A DNA stretch of 64,000 nt, taken from the NCBI RefSeq assembly GCF_014396975.1, contig NZ_CP060719.1, positions 3,134,001 through 3,198,000 of the forward strand, given 5' to 3'. The position numbers and the translations under genes were made by a program. The notes beneath the pieces were generated by a model, which was not told the DNA's origin, did no database searches, and saw only the letters and a list, made by a program, of their open reading frames with translations. Origin of the DNA: Thermomonas carbonis (GTDB taxonomy: Bacteria > Pseudomonadota > Gammaproteobacteria > Xanthomonadales > Xanthomonadaceae). The stretch's first letter is position 1. Every line of letters begins with the position of its first letter. This document shows, piece by piece, positions 1-10,497 of this stretch.

Positions 1-1022
1 AGTGCGCGCGCCAGTGCCTTGAAGCAGGCCTCGACCTTGTGATGGTCGTTGTCGCCACGCACCTGCAGATTCAAGTTGAGGCCGGACGCATCGCAGACCG
101 AACGGAAGAAATGCGGCACCAGTTCGGTCGGCAGGTCGCCCACCCGCTCGCGCTTGAACTCGCCGTCGAAAACGAAGTACGGCCGGCCGCTGAAGTCCAG
201 CGCGGCACTGGCCAGGGTTTCGTCCATCGGCAGGGTGAAGCCGTAGCGACCGATGCCCCGTTTGTCGCCCAGCGCTTCCTTCAGCGCCTGGCCAAGCGCA
301 AGCCCGGTGTCTTCCACCGTGTGGTGCTCGTCGATGTGCAGGTCGCCGTCGGTGCGTACGTCCAGCGCGAAGCCGCCGTGCTTGCCGATCTGTTCCAGCA
401 TGTGATCGAAGAACGGCAAGCCGGTGTTGATGCGAGGCTCGGCCACGCGATCCAGGTTGACCTCGACGCGAATCTTCGTTTCCTTCGTATTGCGCTGGAC
501 GACCGCGCGGCGTGGCGCATCCGCGAGTTCATGCGCGATGCCGTTCCAGTCCCACTCGCCACCGAACTGTTCGGTCTTGAGCTGGAAGCCGCGGATCTTC
601 AGGTTGTCGGCAAATTCGATGTCGGTGGGCCGATCGCCGACCATGCCGGAACGCGTCCAGTCGATGCCGCGATCCTGCAGGTAGCCCACCATCATGCCAA
701 GTCCCGGCTTGCGGGTCGGCTTGTTGTCATGCGGGAAGCTTTCGTCGATCAACACGTCGCGGAAACGCAGGCCCTGGCTCTCGAACACCTGCATCATCAG
801 GTCGTGCGGCCCCCGGAAGTTTTCGCGCGGATAGCCTTCGGTGCCCAACCCGTCCTGATTGCTGACGATGACGAACTGGTAGCCGGCGTCACGCAGCTTG
901 AGCATCGCCGGGATCACGTCCTTGACGAAGCGCAGCTTGGGATAGGCATCGATCTGGAAATCCTCCGGCTCCTCGATCAGGGTGCCGTCGCGATCGACGA
1001 ACAGGATCGGCGTGCCTCTCAT
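1..1022 (-). CDS. hisB: Bifunctional histidinol-phosphatase / imidazoleglycerol-phosphate dehydratase (3' end cut by window)
   Basis: Catalyses two steps of histidine synthesis in the cytoplasm: dehydration of imidazoleglycerol phosphate and dephosphorylation of histidinol phosphate. The visible 340 residues start [15 protein letters not shown]10 and D12 of DRDGT are the HAD-phosphatase nucleophile and acid/base. The IGPD half begins near residue 165 ([17 protein letters not shown]) and carries [15 protein letters not shown] and [16 protein letters not shown], with metal-binding His and Glu residues. Only about 15 C-terminal residues should be missing. The ATG at 1022 overlaps the hisC stop (ATGA). 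Unlike E. coli HisB, the loop [13 protein letters not shown] has no cysteines, so the structural zinc site of the phosphatase half appears lost; I recall a similar loop in Xanthomonas. Identification is firm. Confidence 0.96.
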   Translation of the reverse strand, partial: MRGTPILFVDRDGTLIEEPEDFQIDAYPKLRFVKDVIPAMLKLRDAGYQFVIVSNQDGLGTEGYPRENFRGPHDLMMQVFESQGLRFRDVLIDESFPHDNKPTRKPGLGMMVGYLQDRGIDWTRSGMVGDRPTDIEFADNLKIRGFQLKTEQFGGEWDWNGIAHELADAPRRAVVQRNTKETKIRVEVNLDRVAEPRINTGLPFFDHMLEQIGKHGGFALDVRTDGDLHIDEHHTVEDTGLALGQALKEALGDKRGIGRYGFTLPMDETLASAALDFSGRPYFVFDGEFKRERVGDLPTELVPHFFRSVCDASGLNLNLQVRGDNDHHKVEACFKALARA

Positions 1023-2110
1023 GCCGCTACTCCCACTGCATCCGCATCCAGTGCCGCCAGCACGCGCCGGCATTCGTCCGGCGTGCCGACGCTGACCCGC
1101 AATGCGTCGCCGAGTTGCGGCATCGCGCGCATGTCGCGCACCACCACGCCGGCTTCCAGCAGTTGGGCGAACGCGGCATCGGCATCGACGAAACGCGCCA
1201 GCAGGAAATTACCCGCCGACGGATACACCTGCAGCACCTGCGGCAGGCTGCGCAGGCCGGCCGCGAGCCGTTCGCGCCAGCCGCGCGTCTCCGCGACATG
1301 TGCGGCCGTGCTTGCCAGCACCTGCGGCGTCAGTGCCTTCAGCGCGGCTTCCGTCACCGGTCGCGGCATCGGGTACGGGGCTTGGCAGCGGCGCAGGGCG
1401 TCGATCAATTCGGGCGCACCCAGCACGCAACCGACACGCGCCGCGGCCAGCGCATGCGCCTTCGACAATGTACGCAGCACCGCGATGTTTTCGTGCGCGG
1501 GAAACAGTGCGGTCGCCGATGGCACGTCGGAGTATTCGGCATACGCCTCGTCCACCACCACCAGCGCCTTACCGCGCAGACGCACCGCGAGCGAGGCGAT
1601 CTCGATCAATGGCAAAGCCTCGCCGGACGGATTGCCGGGTGTGCACAGGAACACCAGGCTCGCGCCACTGGCCAACGCGGCATCGCCCAATGCCTGCAGG
1701 TCCACGCACAGGCCCTGCTCGCCATCGACCAGCGGTACGTCGACGATGCGAGCGCCATGCAGGCGCGCAGACACCGCATACATGCCGAACACCGGCGGTG
1801 CGATCGCGATCGCACCCTGCCCCGGCGCGCAGAACGCGCGCACCAGGAGGTCGATGGCTTCGTCGCTGCCGCGGCCGACCAGCAATTGCGCCGGTTCGAC
1901 GTCGTAAAGCGCGGCCAATCGCGAACGCAATGCGCGCGGCTGCGGATCCGGATAGCGGCGCAAGGTCGCGTCCGCATCGGACGGATTGGCCCAGGCCGAT
2001 TCATTGGCGTTGAGCCAGGCGCTGCCTTCCAGCGATTCGCTGCGCGCCGACTTGTAGCCGGCGAAATCGCGCAGGTCGTCGCGCAGCAGTGCGTTCACCG
2101 TCACGTTCAT
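1019..2110 (-). CDS. hisC: Histidinol-phosphate aminotransferase
   Basis: PLP-dependent class II aminotransferase of 363 aa that converts imidazole acetol phosphate to histidinol phosphate. Family features are the N-terminal [11 protein letters not shown], the TPGNPSG loop, [10 protein letters not shown] and the PLP lysine K217 in [11 protein letters not shown] chose the ATG at 2110 because it overlaps the hisD stop as ATGA and matches the family N-terminus; the same frame stays open far upstream only as a shadow of hisD. It is the third enzyme gene in the hisG-hisD-hisC-hisB run and is translationally coupled on both sides. Confidence 0.97.
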   Translation of the reverse strand: MNVTVNALLRDDLRDFAGYKSARSESLEGSAWLNANESAWANPSDADATLRRYPDPQPRALRSRLAALYDVEPAQLLVGRGSDEAIDLLVRAFCAPGQGAIAIAPPVFGMYAVSARLHGARIVDVPLVDGEQGLCVDLQALGDAALASGASLVFLCTPGNPSGEALPLIEIASLAVRLRGKALVVVDEAYAEYSDVPSATALFPAHENIAVLRTLSKAHALAAARVGCVLGAPELIDALRRCQAPYPMPRPVTEAALKALTPQVLASTAAHVAETRGWRERLAAGLRSLPQVLQVYPSAGNFLLARFVDADAAFAQLLEAGVVVRDMRAMPQLGDALRVSVGTPDECRRVLAALDADAVGVAA

Positions 2111-3405
2111 GCCGCGCGCTCCAGGCGCAGTTCGACCGCGCGCGCATGCGCCTGCAAGCCTTCCGCATGCGCGAGCGTGGCCGCGCACGGACCTGCAGCG
2201 GCAATGCCGGCGCGAGTTGCATCCTGCACGGTGATCGCCTTCTGGAAACTGGCCACCGACAGCCCACTCCACGCGCGCGCGGCGCCTCCGGTGGGCAGCA
2301 CGTGGTTGCTGCCGCTGCAGTAATCGCCCAGCGCTTCCGGGGTCCAGTCGCCGAGGAAGATGCTGCCGGCGTTGTGCACGCGCTCCAGCCATGCGCGCGG
2401 TTCGCGCACGGCCAGGATCAGGTGTTCGGGCGCATACGCATCGCTGACTTCGATGGCCTGGGTGATGTCGCGCACCCACACCAATCGCGACGCCGACAAG
2501 GCCTGCGTGGCGATGGCGGCGCGCGGCAATTGCGCAAGTTGCGCATCGACTTCGACCGCAACCGCATCGAGCAAGGCATCGCTGTCGGATACCAGCAAGA
2601 CCTGCGAATCGGGACCGTGTTCCGCTTGCGACAACAGGTCTGAAGCAACGAATGCCGGATCGGCACCCGCATCGGCGATCACCAGCACTTCCGACGGACC
2701 GGCGGGCATGTCGATCGCAATCCCGCCCGGCCGCTGCAGCGCTTGCCGCTTGGCCTCGTCGACCCAGCCATTGCCCGGCCCAAAGAGTTTGTCGCAACGC
2801 GGCACGCGCTCGGTGCCCACGGCCATCGCGGCGATCGCCTGCGCGCCGCCGAGCTTGAACACGCGCACGCCTGGTGCCTGCCGCGCCGCCAGCAAAACCG
2901 CGGGATCGGCGGTGCCGTCCTTGCGCGGCGGCGTGCACAGGATGATCTCGATGCATCCGGCCAATCGCGCGGGAATGGTGAGCATCAGTGCGGTCGACGG
3001 CAGCGGCGCACTGCCCGCCGGCACGTACAAGCCCACGCGAGCGATCGGCCGTTGCACGCGTTCGCAGCGCAGGCCGGGCGCTGTTTCGACTTCATACGGT
3101 GCGGCGATCCCGGCGCGATGAAACGCTTCGATGCGGCCTGCGGCCTCGTCGATCGCCGCCTGTACCTCGGCGCTCACGGATGCACGCGCGGCGTCGAACT
3201 CCACCACGTCCACTTCGAAATCGTCGAGCATCACGCCATCGAATTGCCGCGTGCATGCGCGCAACGCCGCATCGCCATCGGCCACGACCGCATCGAAGAT
3301 CGCCGCGACGCCGCTGCGCACCGCATCGGACACCGCCTGCACCGGGCGCTGCAACACCGCCGCGCGCTCGCCCTCGTCCAGCGCGTTCCAGTCGATCCGC
3401 TTCAT
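2107..3405 (-). CDS. hisD: Histidinol dehydrogenase
   Basis: NAD-dependent zinc enzyme of 432 aa that oxidises L-histidinol to L-histidine, the last two steps of the pathway. Visible signatures include [16 protein letters not shown], the cofactor region [28 protein letters not shown], the zinc and substrate residues in [12 protein letters not shown], and the catalytic YAPEHL motif with the acid/base Glu-His. The length is normal for the family. ATG at 3405 overlaps the hisG stop by 4 nt (ATGA), and the stop overlaps the hisC start in the same way. No sign of damage. Confidence 0.97.
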   Translation of the reverse strand: MKRIDWNALDEGERAAVLQRPVQAVSDAVRSGVAAIFDAVVADGDAALRACTRQFDGVMLDDFEVDVVEFDAARASVSAEVQAAIDEAAGRIEAFHRAGIAAPYEVETAPGLRCERVQRPIARVGLYVPAGSAPLPSTALMLTIPARLAGCIEIILCTPPRKDGTADPAVLLAARQAPGVRVFKLGGAQAIAAMAVGTERVPRCDKLFGPGNGWVDEAKRQALQRPGGIAIDMPAGPSEVLVIADAGADPAFVASDLLSQAEHGPDSQVLLVSDSDALLDAVAVEVDAQLAQLPRAAIATQALSASRLVWVRDITQAIEVSDAYAPEHLILAVREPRAWLERVHNAGSIFLGDWTPEALGDYCSGSNHVLPTGGAARAWSGLSVASFQKAITVQDATRAGIAAAGPCAATLAHAEGLQAHARAVELRLERAA

Positions 3406-4316
3406 GCCAGCATCCGCTCCACCGGCAGCACCATCAGTCCACGCGCGCCCGCACGCTTGAGGTCTTCCAGGCGCTGCCAAGTCATCGCGCCATGGCAGAG
3501 CGCCTGCAATGAGAGGGTGTCGGCGCCATCGATCGCGCACATCGTCGGCGGCTCGGCATCCGGCAACAGCAACATGAGTTGGTCGACCGCATCGCGCGGG
3601 GCCTGGAACATCAGCAGCTTGCTGTCGCGGATGCGCAGTACGCCGTCCATGCGCCGCAGCAGCAGGTCGGCGAGCTCGGCGCGCACATCGCCGAAGGGTT
3701 GCGCCGGGCCCGCAAGCACCGCTTCGCTCTGCAGGATGTCGAGCACCGGCTTCAACTGGTTGGCGGCCAAGGTCGCACCGCTCGAAACGAGATCGCAGAT
3801 CACGTCGGCCTGGCCGAGGCGCGGTGCGATTTCGACCGAGCCGTTCAATACCACCGCTTCGGCCTGCACGCCTTGTTCGCGCAGCCAGCCGCGCAGCAGG
3901 TTCGGATAGGTCGTAGCGATGCGCTTGCCGGCGAGTTGCGACGGCCCTTCCCACGTCCAGTCGTCGGGCACCGCCAGCGACAGCTTGCAGGCACCGAAGC
4001 CGAGCGAGCGCCATTCGCGGAACACCTCGGGCTTGCCGGCTTCCGCGCGTTCGCCGGCCTGCTCCACCAACACATTGCGACCAACGATGCCGAGGTCGCA
4101 GACGCCGTCGGCGATCAGACCGGGAATGTCGTCGTCGCGGACCAGCAACAGGTCGACCGGCAGCGATTCGCCATAGCAGAACAGCTTGTCGCGGCTCTCG
4201 CGCCAGCTCAGGCCGGACGAGGCCAGCAAGGCACGCGCCGGTTCGCTCAGGCGTCCGGATTTCTGGATGGCGATGCGCAGTCGGTCGCGCACCGCGCTGT
4301 TCGCGGTGGGGCTCAT
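3402..4316 (-). CDS. hisG: ATP phosphoribosyltransferase, long-form
   Basis: Catalyses the committed step of histidine synthesis (ATP + PRPP to phosphoribosyl-ATP). The 304-aa protein starts [22 protein letters not shown] and keeps DLGIVGRN and the PRPP loop region [17 protein letters not shown]. The C-terminal part (about 225-304) is long enough to be the ACT-like regulatory domain of the long HisG form, so feedback inhibition by histidine is likely. I prefer the start at 4316 over an in-frame extension to 4415, because that extension lies within the upstream regulator gene and is proline-rich shadow sequence. It lies 10 nt downstream of the TrpR-like regulator gene. Confidence 0.95.
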   Translation of the reverse strand: MSPTANSAVRDRLRIAIQKSGRLSEPARALLASSGLSWRESRDKLFCYGESLPVDLLLVRDDDIPGLIADGVCDLGIVGRNVLVEQAGERAEAGKPEVFREWRSLGFGACKLSLAVPDDWTWEGPSQLAGKRIATTYPNLLRGWLREQGVQAEAVVLNGSVEIAPRLGQADVICDLVSSGATLAANQLKPVLDILQSEAVLAGPAQPFGDVRAELADLLLRRMDGVLRIRDSKLLMFQAPRDAVDQLMLLLPDAEPPTMCAIDGADTLSLQALCHGAMTWQRLEDLKRAGARGLMVLPVERMLA

Positions 4317-4326
4317 GGGGATTGGC

Positions 4327-4650
4327 TCAATGGGAAGCGGTGGGCAGGCGCAGGCGACGGGCGGCGGTGCCGTACCCGCCGGTGCCACGTTCGAGCGTGC
4401 GGGCAACGCGGCCAACGGTGGTCACGCTGACCAGGGTGCGCTCGTGGATCTCGCGATACGGCAATCCCTGCAGCAGGCACGGCACCACCCGCCAGCGATC
4501 GCCCATCGCCTCGAGTTCGGCGGGTGTGCACAGGTCTTCGAGGAAAGCGCGGATCTCGCCCGCCCCCTTGAGTGCGGACAGCGCTTCGGCCAAGGCGTCG
4601 ATGGCGATGGCGGCGTCGTACTTCGGCAGGGGTTCGGGGCGTTGTTTCAT
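4327..4650 (-). CDS. hisR: TrpR/YerC-YecD-family regulator of the his operon
   Basis: A 107-aa protein of the Trp repressor superfamily. The fold is all-helical, with the helix-turn-helix near residues 64-86 ([20 protein letters not shown]) after the family-typical block [17 protein letters not shown]. It is the first gene of the transcription unit that continues into hisG 10 nt later. TrpR-family proteins in this position in Xanthomonadales are considered autoregulated repressors of histidine synthesis; I recall this from comparative regulon collections and it is not shown here. A 36-bp palindrome lies directly against the start codon and leaves no room for a Shine-Dalgarno sequence, so a near-leaderless transcript or an atypical initiation site is possible. 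The gene symbol is by context. Confidence 0.82.
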   Translation of the reverse strand: MKQRPEPLPKYDAAIAIDALAEALSALKGAGEIRAFLEDLCTPAELEAMGDRWRVVPCLLQGLPYREIHERTLVSVTTVGRVARTLERGTGGYGTAARRLRLPTASH

Positions 4651-4686
4651 TGGATTAATGTATTAGCGTGTTAATACATTAATCCA
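4651..4686. promoter_or_regulatory. Putative HisR operator: 15-bp perfect inverted repeat
   Basis: TGGATTAATGTATTA (4651-4665) and its exact reverse complement (4672-4686) are separated by 6 bp. The element is AT-rich in a GC-rich region and sits immediately upstream of the regulator ATG (4650). The size and symmetry suit a dimeric TrpR-type protein, so autoregulation of the his operon is inferred. Possible -10-like hexamers (TATTAA, TAATAC) lie inside it, but no clear -35 partner can be assigned. Confidence 0.7.
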
Positions 4687-4687
4687 T

Positions 4688-4740
4688 CACGACAACCGAG
4701 GTCAACCCCTGCCAAGCAAGGGATGACCTCGGTTGTCGTG
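4688..4740 (-). terminator. 17-bp perfect-stem hairpin between hutH-like gene and his operon
   Basis: CACGACAACCGAGGTCA (4688-4704) pairs exactly with TGACCTCGGTTGTCGTG (4724-4740) around a 19-nt loop. It starts one base after the stop codon of the lyase gene, so it probably ends that transcript. There is no U-tract after the stem; the his operator follows instead. A role in RNA stability or in the his promoter (a TTGACC hexamer lies in one arm) is also possible. Confidence 0.55.
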
Positions 4741-6633
4741 TCAGTCCAGTGCGCTTCGCGCGGCAGCCAGCACGCTGCCCTCGACCACCAATGCAACGGC
4801 AGTCGCGACATCCCCATCCATCGCGTGGTCGCGCCCCATGAACGGGATGCGCGCGCGAATCGCGGCATGCGCCGCAGCGACGGCACGGCCTGGCCGGAAT
4901 TCGGCAGCATTGGCCAGTTGCGTGCGCAATGCATCGACCTCGACCAGGAACTCGCCATGGTCGCCGGCATCCGGCAGCGGCCCGCCCTGGACTTTCATCG
5001 CGAACGCCTCGGCATCGGCGCGATCCGCCAGGTCACGCGCGGCGTTGATCATGTCGCGACGCAGGTCGAGCGCCTGCGCGGCGGTGTACAGCTCCAGCCC
5101 GAGCACCTTCCCAAGGTCGGATGCCATCGCCAGCACGTGGCGCGCCTCGTTGGCGCCCATCGAGACATGGTCCTCGGCGTTGGCGGAGGTCGGGATCGAA
5201 TACACCGACGCCGGCATCGCGCGGCTGGCGAGGTCGTTGACGATCGCCGCAGCGGTGTACTGCACGATCATGTGGCCGGACTCGGTGCCGTCCTCATTGC
5301 CGATCAGGAACGCCGGCAGGCCATCGTTGGTCGCCGGATCCACCAGCTTGTTGAGGCGGCGCTCGCTGATCGAGGCCAGCACCGGGATCGCCGCCTTCAG
5401 GTAGCTCATCGCCAGCGCCAGCGGCATGCCGTGGAAATGGCCGGCGGAGATCACCTGCTGCTCGACGTGCTCGGCCTGCTTGTCCGGGAAGATCAGCGGG
5501 TTGTCGGTGAGCGCGTTGAGCTCGATGTCGAGCACGCGCTTGGCCTGCCCCAGCGCATCACGCACCGCGCCATGCACCTGCGGGATGCAACGCAGCGAAT
5601 AGCTGTCCTGCGGCTGGTGCTTCTTGCCGCCGCGGAACGGCAGGAAGCGCCGGTAGAACTTCTCGCGGCCATGGCGCTGGCCGAACGGCACCCAGTCCCA
5701 GCCGATGTCGAAGCTGAGCGCTTGCGCAGCCTGCGTATCCCAGCTCGACGGCAACCACTGCCGGAACCGTGGCACCAAGTGATACGCGATGTCGGACAGG
5801 GTCGATCCGTCGAGCAGGCGCAGCAGGTTGTCGGCGGTCTGCACCTGGCCCGGATGTGGACGCAGTGCGTGCACCTCGGGCGCGAACGCGCCGAGTCGAC
5901 CCGCGAACGCATCGATGGTCATCGCTGCAGCAAGGTCGGCGGTGTCCAGCAGGTCTTCGAGCTGCTGCACCGCGAGCACACCTGTTGCGAGCATCTGCGC
6001 GGTGCCATTGTTCAGCGCCAGCCCTTCCTTGTACGACAGCGTGACAGGCTGCAAGCCCTTGCGACGCAGAGCCTCGGCACCGGCAACGCGCTCGCCGTCG
6101 ACGAAGGCTTCGCCGCCGCCGAGCAGGACGATGGCCAGGTGCGACAGCGGCGCGAGGTCGCCGGACGCACCGACGGACCCCAGCTGTGGCACCACCGGCA
6201 CGATACCGGCGTTGAGCATGGCCGCCAGCGCCTGCAGGGTCTGCACGCGGATGCCGGAGTGTCCGCGCAGCAGCGTGTTGATGCGGATGCACAGCATCGC
6301 TCGCACCACGCCCGGCGCGAACGGTTCGCCCACGCAAACCGCATGGGTGACGATGAGGTTGCGCTGAAGTTCGATGTGCGGCGACTGCCCGGATTTCGAC
6401 GCACCCGGCAATTCGTCGCGCAGTGGATGCGCGCCGAGCAGTTTGTCGGCATTGCTGCCGAAGCCGGTCGACACGCCATAGATCGGTTCCTCGCGCGCGA
6501 CCTGCGCGGCGAGGAAATCGGCAGCACGCGCGACGCGTGGCAGCGAGGCCTCGTCCAGTTCCACGCCTTCGCCACGCGCGACCTGCACCAGTTGCGCGCG
6601 CGTCAGCGAAACGCCATCAAGACGGACGGTCAT
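4741..6633 (-). CDS. hutH: Aromatic amino acid ammonia-lyase (histidine ammonia-lyase-like)
   Basis: A 630-aa member of the HAL/PAL/TAL family, which removes ammonia from an aromatic amino acid using the self-formed MIO group. The MIO triad Ala156-Ser157-Gly158 is present in [14 protein letters not shown]. The catalytic tyrosine Y52 lies in IYGVSTGFG, and [23 protein letters not shown] and ALTDNPLIF are also family blocks. Typical HutH has about 510 residues. The excess is mostly an insert of about 80 residues (about 297-375, with a [18 protein letters not shown] stretch) before the SYSLRC block. The gene overlaps the hisS stop (ATGA) and has no hutU/I/G beside it, so histidine as substrate is likely but not certain; other aromatic substrates remain possible. 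Confidence 0.82.
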   Translation of the reverse strand: MTVRLDGVSLTRAQLVQVARGEGVELDEASLPRVARAADFLAAQVAREEPIYGVSTGFGSNADKLLGAHPLRDELPGASKSGQSPHIELQRNLIVTHAVCVGEPFAPGVVRAMLCIRINTLLRGHSGIRVQTLQALAAMLNAGIVPVVPQLGSVGASGDLAPLSHLAIVLLGGGEAFVDGERVAGAEALRRKGLQPVTLSYKEGLALNNGTAQMLATGVLAVQQLEDLLDTADLAAAMTIDAFAGRLGAFAPEVHALRPHPGQVQTADNLLRLLDGSTLSDIAYHLVPRFRQWLPSSWDTQAAQALSFDIGWDWVPFGQRHGREKFYRRFLPFRGGKKHQPQDSYSLRCIPQVHGAVRDALGQAKRVLDIELNALTDNPLIFPDKQAEHVEQQVISAGHFHGMPLALAMSYLKAAIPVLASISERRLNKLVDPATNDGLPAFLIGNEDGTESGHMIVQYTAAAIVNDLASRAMPASVYSIPTSANAEDHVSMGANEARHVLAMASDLGKVLGLELYTAAQALDLRRDMINAARDLADRADAEAFAMKVQGGPLPDAGDHGEFLVEVDALRTQLANAAEFRPGRAVAAAHAAIRARIPFMGRDHAMDGDVATAVALVVEGSVLAAARSALD

Positions 6634-8009
6634 CGCGCTGCTCCGCTCGTGCGCAATTGTTCGCGCTCGACGAGGAGCGTGGGCGCGAGCTCGGCTTCGG
6701 AGACCTCGAACTGCTCACCGCGACGCAGGTCCTTCACCGCGACCACGCCGCGCGCGGCCTCGTCCTCGCCGTGCATCACCACGAAGCGGATGCCGGCCTT
6801 GTCGGCGTACTGCAACTGCTTTGCCAGCTTGCGCGGCTCCAACTGCGTTTCGACGTTGAGGCCAGCGGCGCGCAGGCGCTGCGACAGGCCGAGCGCATGC
6901 GCCAGCCCGGTGTCGTCGAGCAACGCCACCAGCACGTCGACCGAACTCTCGGCGGTATCGACCAGGCCGGCGTCCTTCAACTGGAAGAACAGCCGGGTCA
7001 GGCCGATGGAGATGCCGACGCCGGGCAACTTCGACTTGGTGTAATGACCGGCCAGGTTTTCGTAGCGCCCGCCCGAACAGATCGAGCCGATCTGTGGGTA
7101 GGCGTCGAGCGTGGTCTCGTAGACCACGCCGGTGTAGTAGTCGAGGCCACGCGCGATCGACAAATTCAGCGCATAGCGCGAGTCGGCCACGCCGAGCGCC
7201 TGCAACTGGACCAGGATCGCGCGCAACTCGTCGCGACCTTCCTCGAACAGCGGCGTGCCGGTGCCGAGCGCATCGAGTTTGGCCAATGCATCCGCATGTC
7301 CCTGCGAGCGCACCTTCGAGAACGACATCAACCGGCCGATCACCTCGTCGGACAAGCCGAAGCCATCGCCCGCCAAGGTCGCGCGCACCGCGTCCTCGCC
7401 ACGCTTGTCCAACTTGTCGAGCTCGCGCAGCACCGCGAACTGCGCTTCGCCCTCGATGCCCTGCCCCTCGAAGAAGCCGCGCAGCAGCTTGCGGTGGTTC
7501 AGCTGGATGGTGAATTCGCCGATCGCAAGCCGCTCGAACACCGCCGAGATCACCGCCGGCACTTCCGCATCGAAGCGCGGCGACAGCGCGTCCTTGCCGA
7601 CCACGTCGATGTCGCACTGGTAGAACTCGCGGAAGCGGCCGCGCTGGGCGCGCTCGCCGCGATACACGCGCTGCATCTGGTAGCGGCGGAACGGAAAAGC
7701 GAGGTCGTGCTCGTGTTCGGCCACGTAGCGGGCCAAGGGCACGGTCAGGTCGAAGCGCAGGGCCAATTCGGGCAAGCCATCGGCACCCTTCTCGAGAGCG
7801 CCAGTGGACTGGACGAAGTACACCTGCCGCTCGGTTTCGCCGCCGGACTTGGTCAGCAGCACCTCGGACAACTCCATCACCGGCGTTTCCACCGGCAAAA
7901 AGCCGAAGCGCTCGAACACCTGGCGGATCGTGTCCAGCATGCGCTGGAAGGCAATCTGGTCGCGGGGCAACAGCTCCATGACCCCGGGCGGGGTGCGTGG
8001 CTTGATCAA
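6630..8009 (-). CDS. hisS: Histidyl-tRNA synthetase
   Basis: Class II aminoacyl-tRNA synthetase of 459 aa that charges tRNA-His in the cytoplasm. Visible features are the N-terminal [15 protein letters not shown], motif 2 ([19 protein letters not shown] followed by [10 protein letters not shown]), the histidine-specific [10 protein letters not shown], motif 3 around [13 protein letters not shown], and a C-terminal anticodon-binding domain (about 360-440). Length and motif order are normal. It is the first gene of a two-gene unit with the downstream lyase (4-nt overlap). It is transcribed away from the neighbouring tRNA-Pro gene across about 108 bp of non-coding sequence. Confidence 0.97.
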   Translation of the reverse strand: MIKPRTPPGVMELLPRDQIAFQRMLDTIRQVFERFGFLPVETPVMELSEVLLTKSGGETERQVYFVQSTGALEKGADGLPELALRFDLTVPLARYVAEHEHDLAFPFRRYQMQRVYRGERAQRGRFREFYQCDIDVVGKDALSPRFDAEVPAVISAVFERLAIGEFTIQLNHRKLLRGFFEGQGIEGEAQFAVLRELDKLDKRGEDAVRATLAGDGFGLSDEVIGRLMSFSKVRSQGHADALAKLDALGTGTPLFEEGRDELRAILVQLQALGVADSRYALNLSIARGLDYYTGVVYETTLDAYPQIGSICSGGRYENLAGHYTKSKLPGVGISIGLTRLFFQLKDAGLVDTAESSVDVLVALLDDTGLAHALGLSQRLRAAGLNVETQLEPRKLAKQLQYADKAGIRFVVMHGEDEAARGVVAVKDLRRGEQFEVSEAELAPTLLVEREQLRTSGAAR

Positions 8010-8073
8010 GGCAGGAACTCCGTCACGGAATGGCGTTAGTTTAGCTGCCGATGGCGTGCGAACAGCTGCCCTC

Positions 8074-8102
8074 TTGCCGACCGCGCCACATGCCCCTAAA
8101 AT
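8074..8102 (+). promoter_or_regulatory. Sigma-70-type promoter of tRNA-Pro
   Basis: TTGCCG (8074-8079) and TAAAAT (8097-8102) are separated by 17 bp. They lie 15 bp upstream of the mature tRNA 5' end and are followed by a GC-rich segment typical of stable RNA promoters. Position and spacing support the call; no start-site data exist. Confidence 0.7.
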
Positions 8103-8117
8103 GCGCGGCTCTGCTGT

Positions 8118-8200
<83 letters not shown>

Positions 8201-8210
8201 TCAAGCATTT

Positions 8211-8240
8211 AGGCCACCTTTACGGGTGGCCTTTTTGTTT
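8211..8240 (+). terminator. Rho-independent terminator after tRNA-Pro (element-borne)
   Basis: Stem GGCCACC (8212-8218) / GGTGGCC (8225-8231) with a 6-nt loop, followed by TTTTTGTTT. It lies just inside the element, so it replaces the chromosomal terminator that was pushed beyond attR (18724-18747). Confidence 0.85.
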
Positions 8241-8259
8241 CCGTTCTTTAAGCGTTCTT

Positions 8260-10497
8260 TTAGGCGAACCTCATCGCGTGCTTCAGCTTCTGTGCCGCTT
8301 CGGCCTCGCGTTGCGCGGAGCTACTGCGGTCATACATGCGGGGGTTGTAGAAGTTCTGGACGACTTGCTGGCTGCCGCCTCCCCCGCCGAGCTTGTGGTT
8401 AGGCGTGATGGTCACGGCGTCATTCCCAGTCATCAGGTAGTCGCGGCCACGGACGGTCATCAGCTCGGGGCCGTTCTCGTTGACGCGCGCAATGCTGTTG
8501 GCAGGCATCAGGCCGCCAGAGGCGTACCCGCCCTGCATCCAGCTCAGGTAGCTCGAACCACCAGCCGCCGAAGCGCCTGCCCCTGCCCCTGCCCCGCCGC
8601 CTGCGAAAGCGCCGAGGACTGAGGTAAAGAGTCCCGCCCAGCCATCCCCAGCCTTGCCGCCCTGCGTAGTGCCCAGCTGTCCAAACAAGTCCTCGATGAC
8701 TTTCTTCGACGCGAAGTCGAACACGGCATCCGCGAAGTTATCGAACGCATCCTTCACCGCATCCCATGCGTTCTTGCCGTTGTAGATGTCGCCGAAGATC
8801 CCGCGCACCGACTCGCGGAACTCGTCCATCAAACCGACTTGTTCGCGTATCCGATCACTCTGCGCGTAGGCGTCCTGCAGCTTCGACAGCGCGCCCGCTT
8901 GCTGCGCTATTGCGTCGGCATCCATGCCCCGTGTCGCAATCGCCAGTTGCCGCTCAACGTTACCCATTCCGACAAGCGAGTTCTCAAACTCCAGGTCGGC
9001 CAGCAACTCGCCCAACGGGTCTAGCTGTTTTCGGATGGCTTCGACGTTGAGGTCGTATTCCTTCCGCAAGTTCGCCTGCGCTTTCTCTAGCTCTTTGGTG
9101 CCGACCTCTCCCGCCTTTGCGGTGTCGATCAGCCTTTGATTTTCGACCGTATAGCGATACAACGCCTCGGCTAGCGGGCCTGACAGCGATGCGGCCATGG
9201 CGTCGAACTCCTCACGGGCGCGGACGACAGCTTCGACCTGTTCGCGAAGCGCCTTCGCTGCATCCTCGGCGTTGTCTCTGACAGACTTGCCTTTGCCGCC
9301 ACCCTTGGCCTTGGAATCCCCGCCTCCGTAAACGCCAGCCAATGCAGCGGCCAGTCTTTCGGCTTCCTTCCTTGCTTCCGCAGCCTGAGCCGCCGTCTTT
9401 TTGAACAGGCCATCAGGATCGGCGTCGATCCCAGCGAACAGCACCGGCTTCGGCGTGCCGCGCACATTGCTGAAGTCGGGGAGGTCATTGAAGGCGTAGT
9501 AATACGCCCTGTCCGCCTTACCTTTAGCGGCCATGATTTGATCAATGCCGCGTGAGGTGTCTTTGAACAGCAGGGTTCCCAGCCCCTGCAGTGCCTGGGC
9601 GCTGCCCTCTTTGATCGCGGTGAGCATCTGAATAGTGCCCGCGCCGATAGAGTTGGCTTTCTCCAAATAGTCGACCAGTGAGCTAGCCGCGCCACCGACA
9701 GAATCGAGTGCACCGCCTGCCGCTTGGCCCTCTTTCGCTGCGTTCTGGAACATGGTCGCCAAGCGGTCTAGCGATGGCAGCAAGTCCTCCGCGAGCTTCA
9801 GGAAAAGCCCCTCAGAGATTGCCCAAATGTCGCCCATCTTGTCGTTGAACTGGTCTGCAGCTCGCAACGTGTCGCCATCAAGTTCGACGCCCAACTCGCG
9901 CGCACGGTCGCGCAGGCTTTCGATACCGTCCTGACCCTGATTCAGGAACTCCAGCAAGTCAGTGCCCGACTTTCCAAACAAGTCCATCGCAAGCGCGCTT
10001 TCCTGAGTCGCGTTGTCGAGTTCCTTGAAGCGAGCTGCAATCGCGGGCAGTACATCCTCAACATCCCTCAGCTTGCCCTGAGCATCCACGACAGACACGC
10101 CTAGCGCATCGAACAGCTTGCCTTGCGACGACTTCGGATCCAGCGCCTCAGCCATGTTCTTGGCGAGCTTCTTCAGGCCGATGCCAAGCGAATCGATGTC
10201 CGTGCCGGATTGCTTCGCTGCGTAGGCCCAGCCCGACAACGCTTCGGCAGAAACGCCGAGACGCTGGTTCATGTCGTTGAGCTGGTCGGCGTAGTCAATG
10301 GCCTGTTTCACACCAGCGGAAATTGCAACTGCTGCACCGGCTACGGCTGCACCTGCCACGGCTCCGAACTTTTTAGCCCGTGCCTCCATTTCTCGCATGC
10401 GCTTGTCGGTAACTCGCGCGGCTTTGTCCATTCCTTGCTCAAATCCGCCCATGCGGAGAACTAAATCGAGCGTGAGCGCGCCCAAAGACTTAGCCAT
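8260..10497 (-). CDS. Phage tail tape measure protein
   Basis: A 745-aa protein that would set tail length and line the tail lumen. It begins MAKSLGALTLDLVLRMGGFEQGMDKA, a typical TMP start. Next come an Ala/Val-rich hydrophobic stretch (GAVAGAAVAGAAVAISAGV), the TMP core LNDMNQRLGVSAEALSGWAYAAKQSG and DLFGKSGTDLLEFLNQG, and long Ala/Glu-rich helices. The C-terminus is Gly-rich with YASGGLMPANSIARVNENGPEL. I chose ATG at 10497, which overlaps the upstream gene by 8 nt; an in-frame extension to 10521 adds only eight residues. It is the last gene of the element's structural operon. It is odd to find it without tail tube, sheath or hub genes. Confidence 0.85.
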   Translation of the reverse strand: MAKSLGALTLDLVLRMGGFEQGMDKAARVTDKRMREMEARAKKFGAVAGAAVAGAAVAISAGVKQAIDYADQLNDMNQRLGVSAEALSGWAYAAKQSGTDIDSLGIGLKKLAKNMAEALDPKSSQGKLFDALGVSVVDAQGKLRDVEDVLPAIAARFKELDNATQESALAMDLFGKSGTDLLEFLNQGQDGIESLRDRARELGVELDGDTLRAADQFNDKMGDIWAISEGLFLKLAEDLLPSLDRLATMFQNAAKEGQAAGGALDSVGGAASSLVDYLEKANSIGAGTIQMLTAIKEGSAQALQGLGTLLFKDTSRGIDQIMAAKGKADRAYYYAFNDLPDFSNVRGTPKPVLFAGIDADPDGLFKKTAAQAAEARKEAERLAAALAGVYGGGDSKAKGGGKGKSVRDNAEDAAKALREQVEAVVRAREEFDAMAASLSGPLAEALYRYTVENQRLIDTAKAGEVGTKELEKAQANLRKEYDLNVEAIRKQLDPLGELLADLEFENSLVGMGNVERQLAIATRGMDADAIAQQAGALSKLQDAYAQSDRIREQVGLMDEFRESVRGIFGDIYNGKNAWDAVKDAFDNFADAVFDFASKKVIEDLFGQLGTTQGGKAGDGWAGLFTSVLGAFAGGGAGAGAGASAAGGSSYLSWMQGGYASGGLMPANSIARVNENGPELMTVRGRDYLMTGNDAVTITPNHKLGGGGGSQQVVQNFYNPRMYDRSSSAQREAEAAQKLKHAMRFA

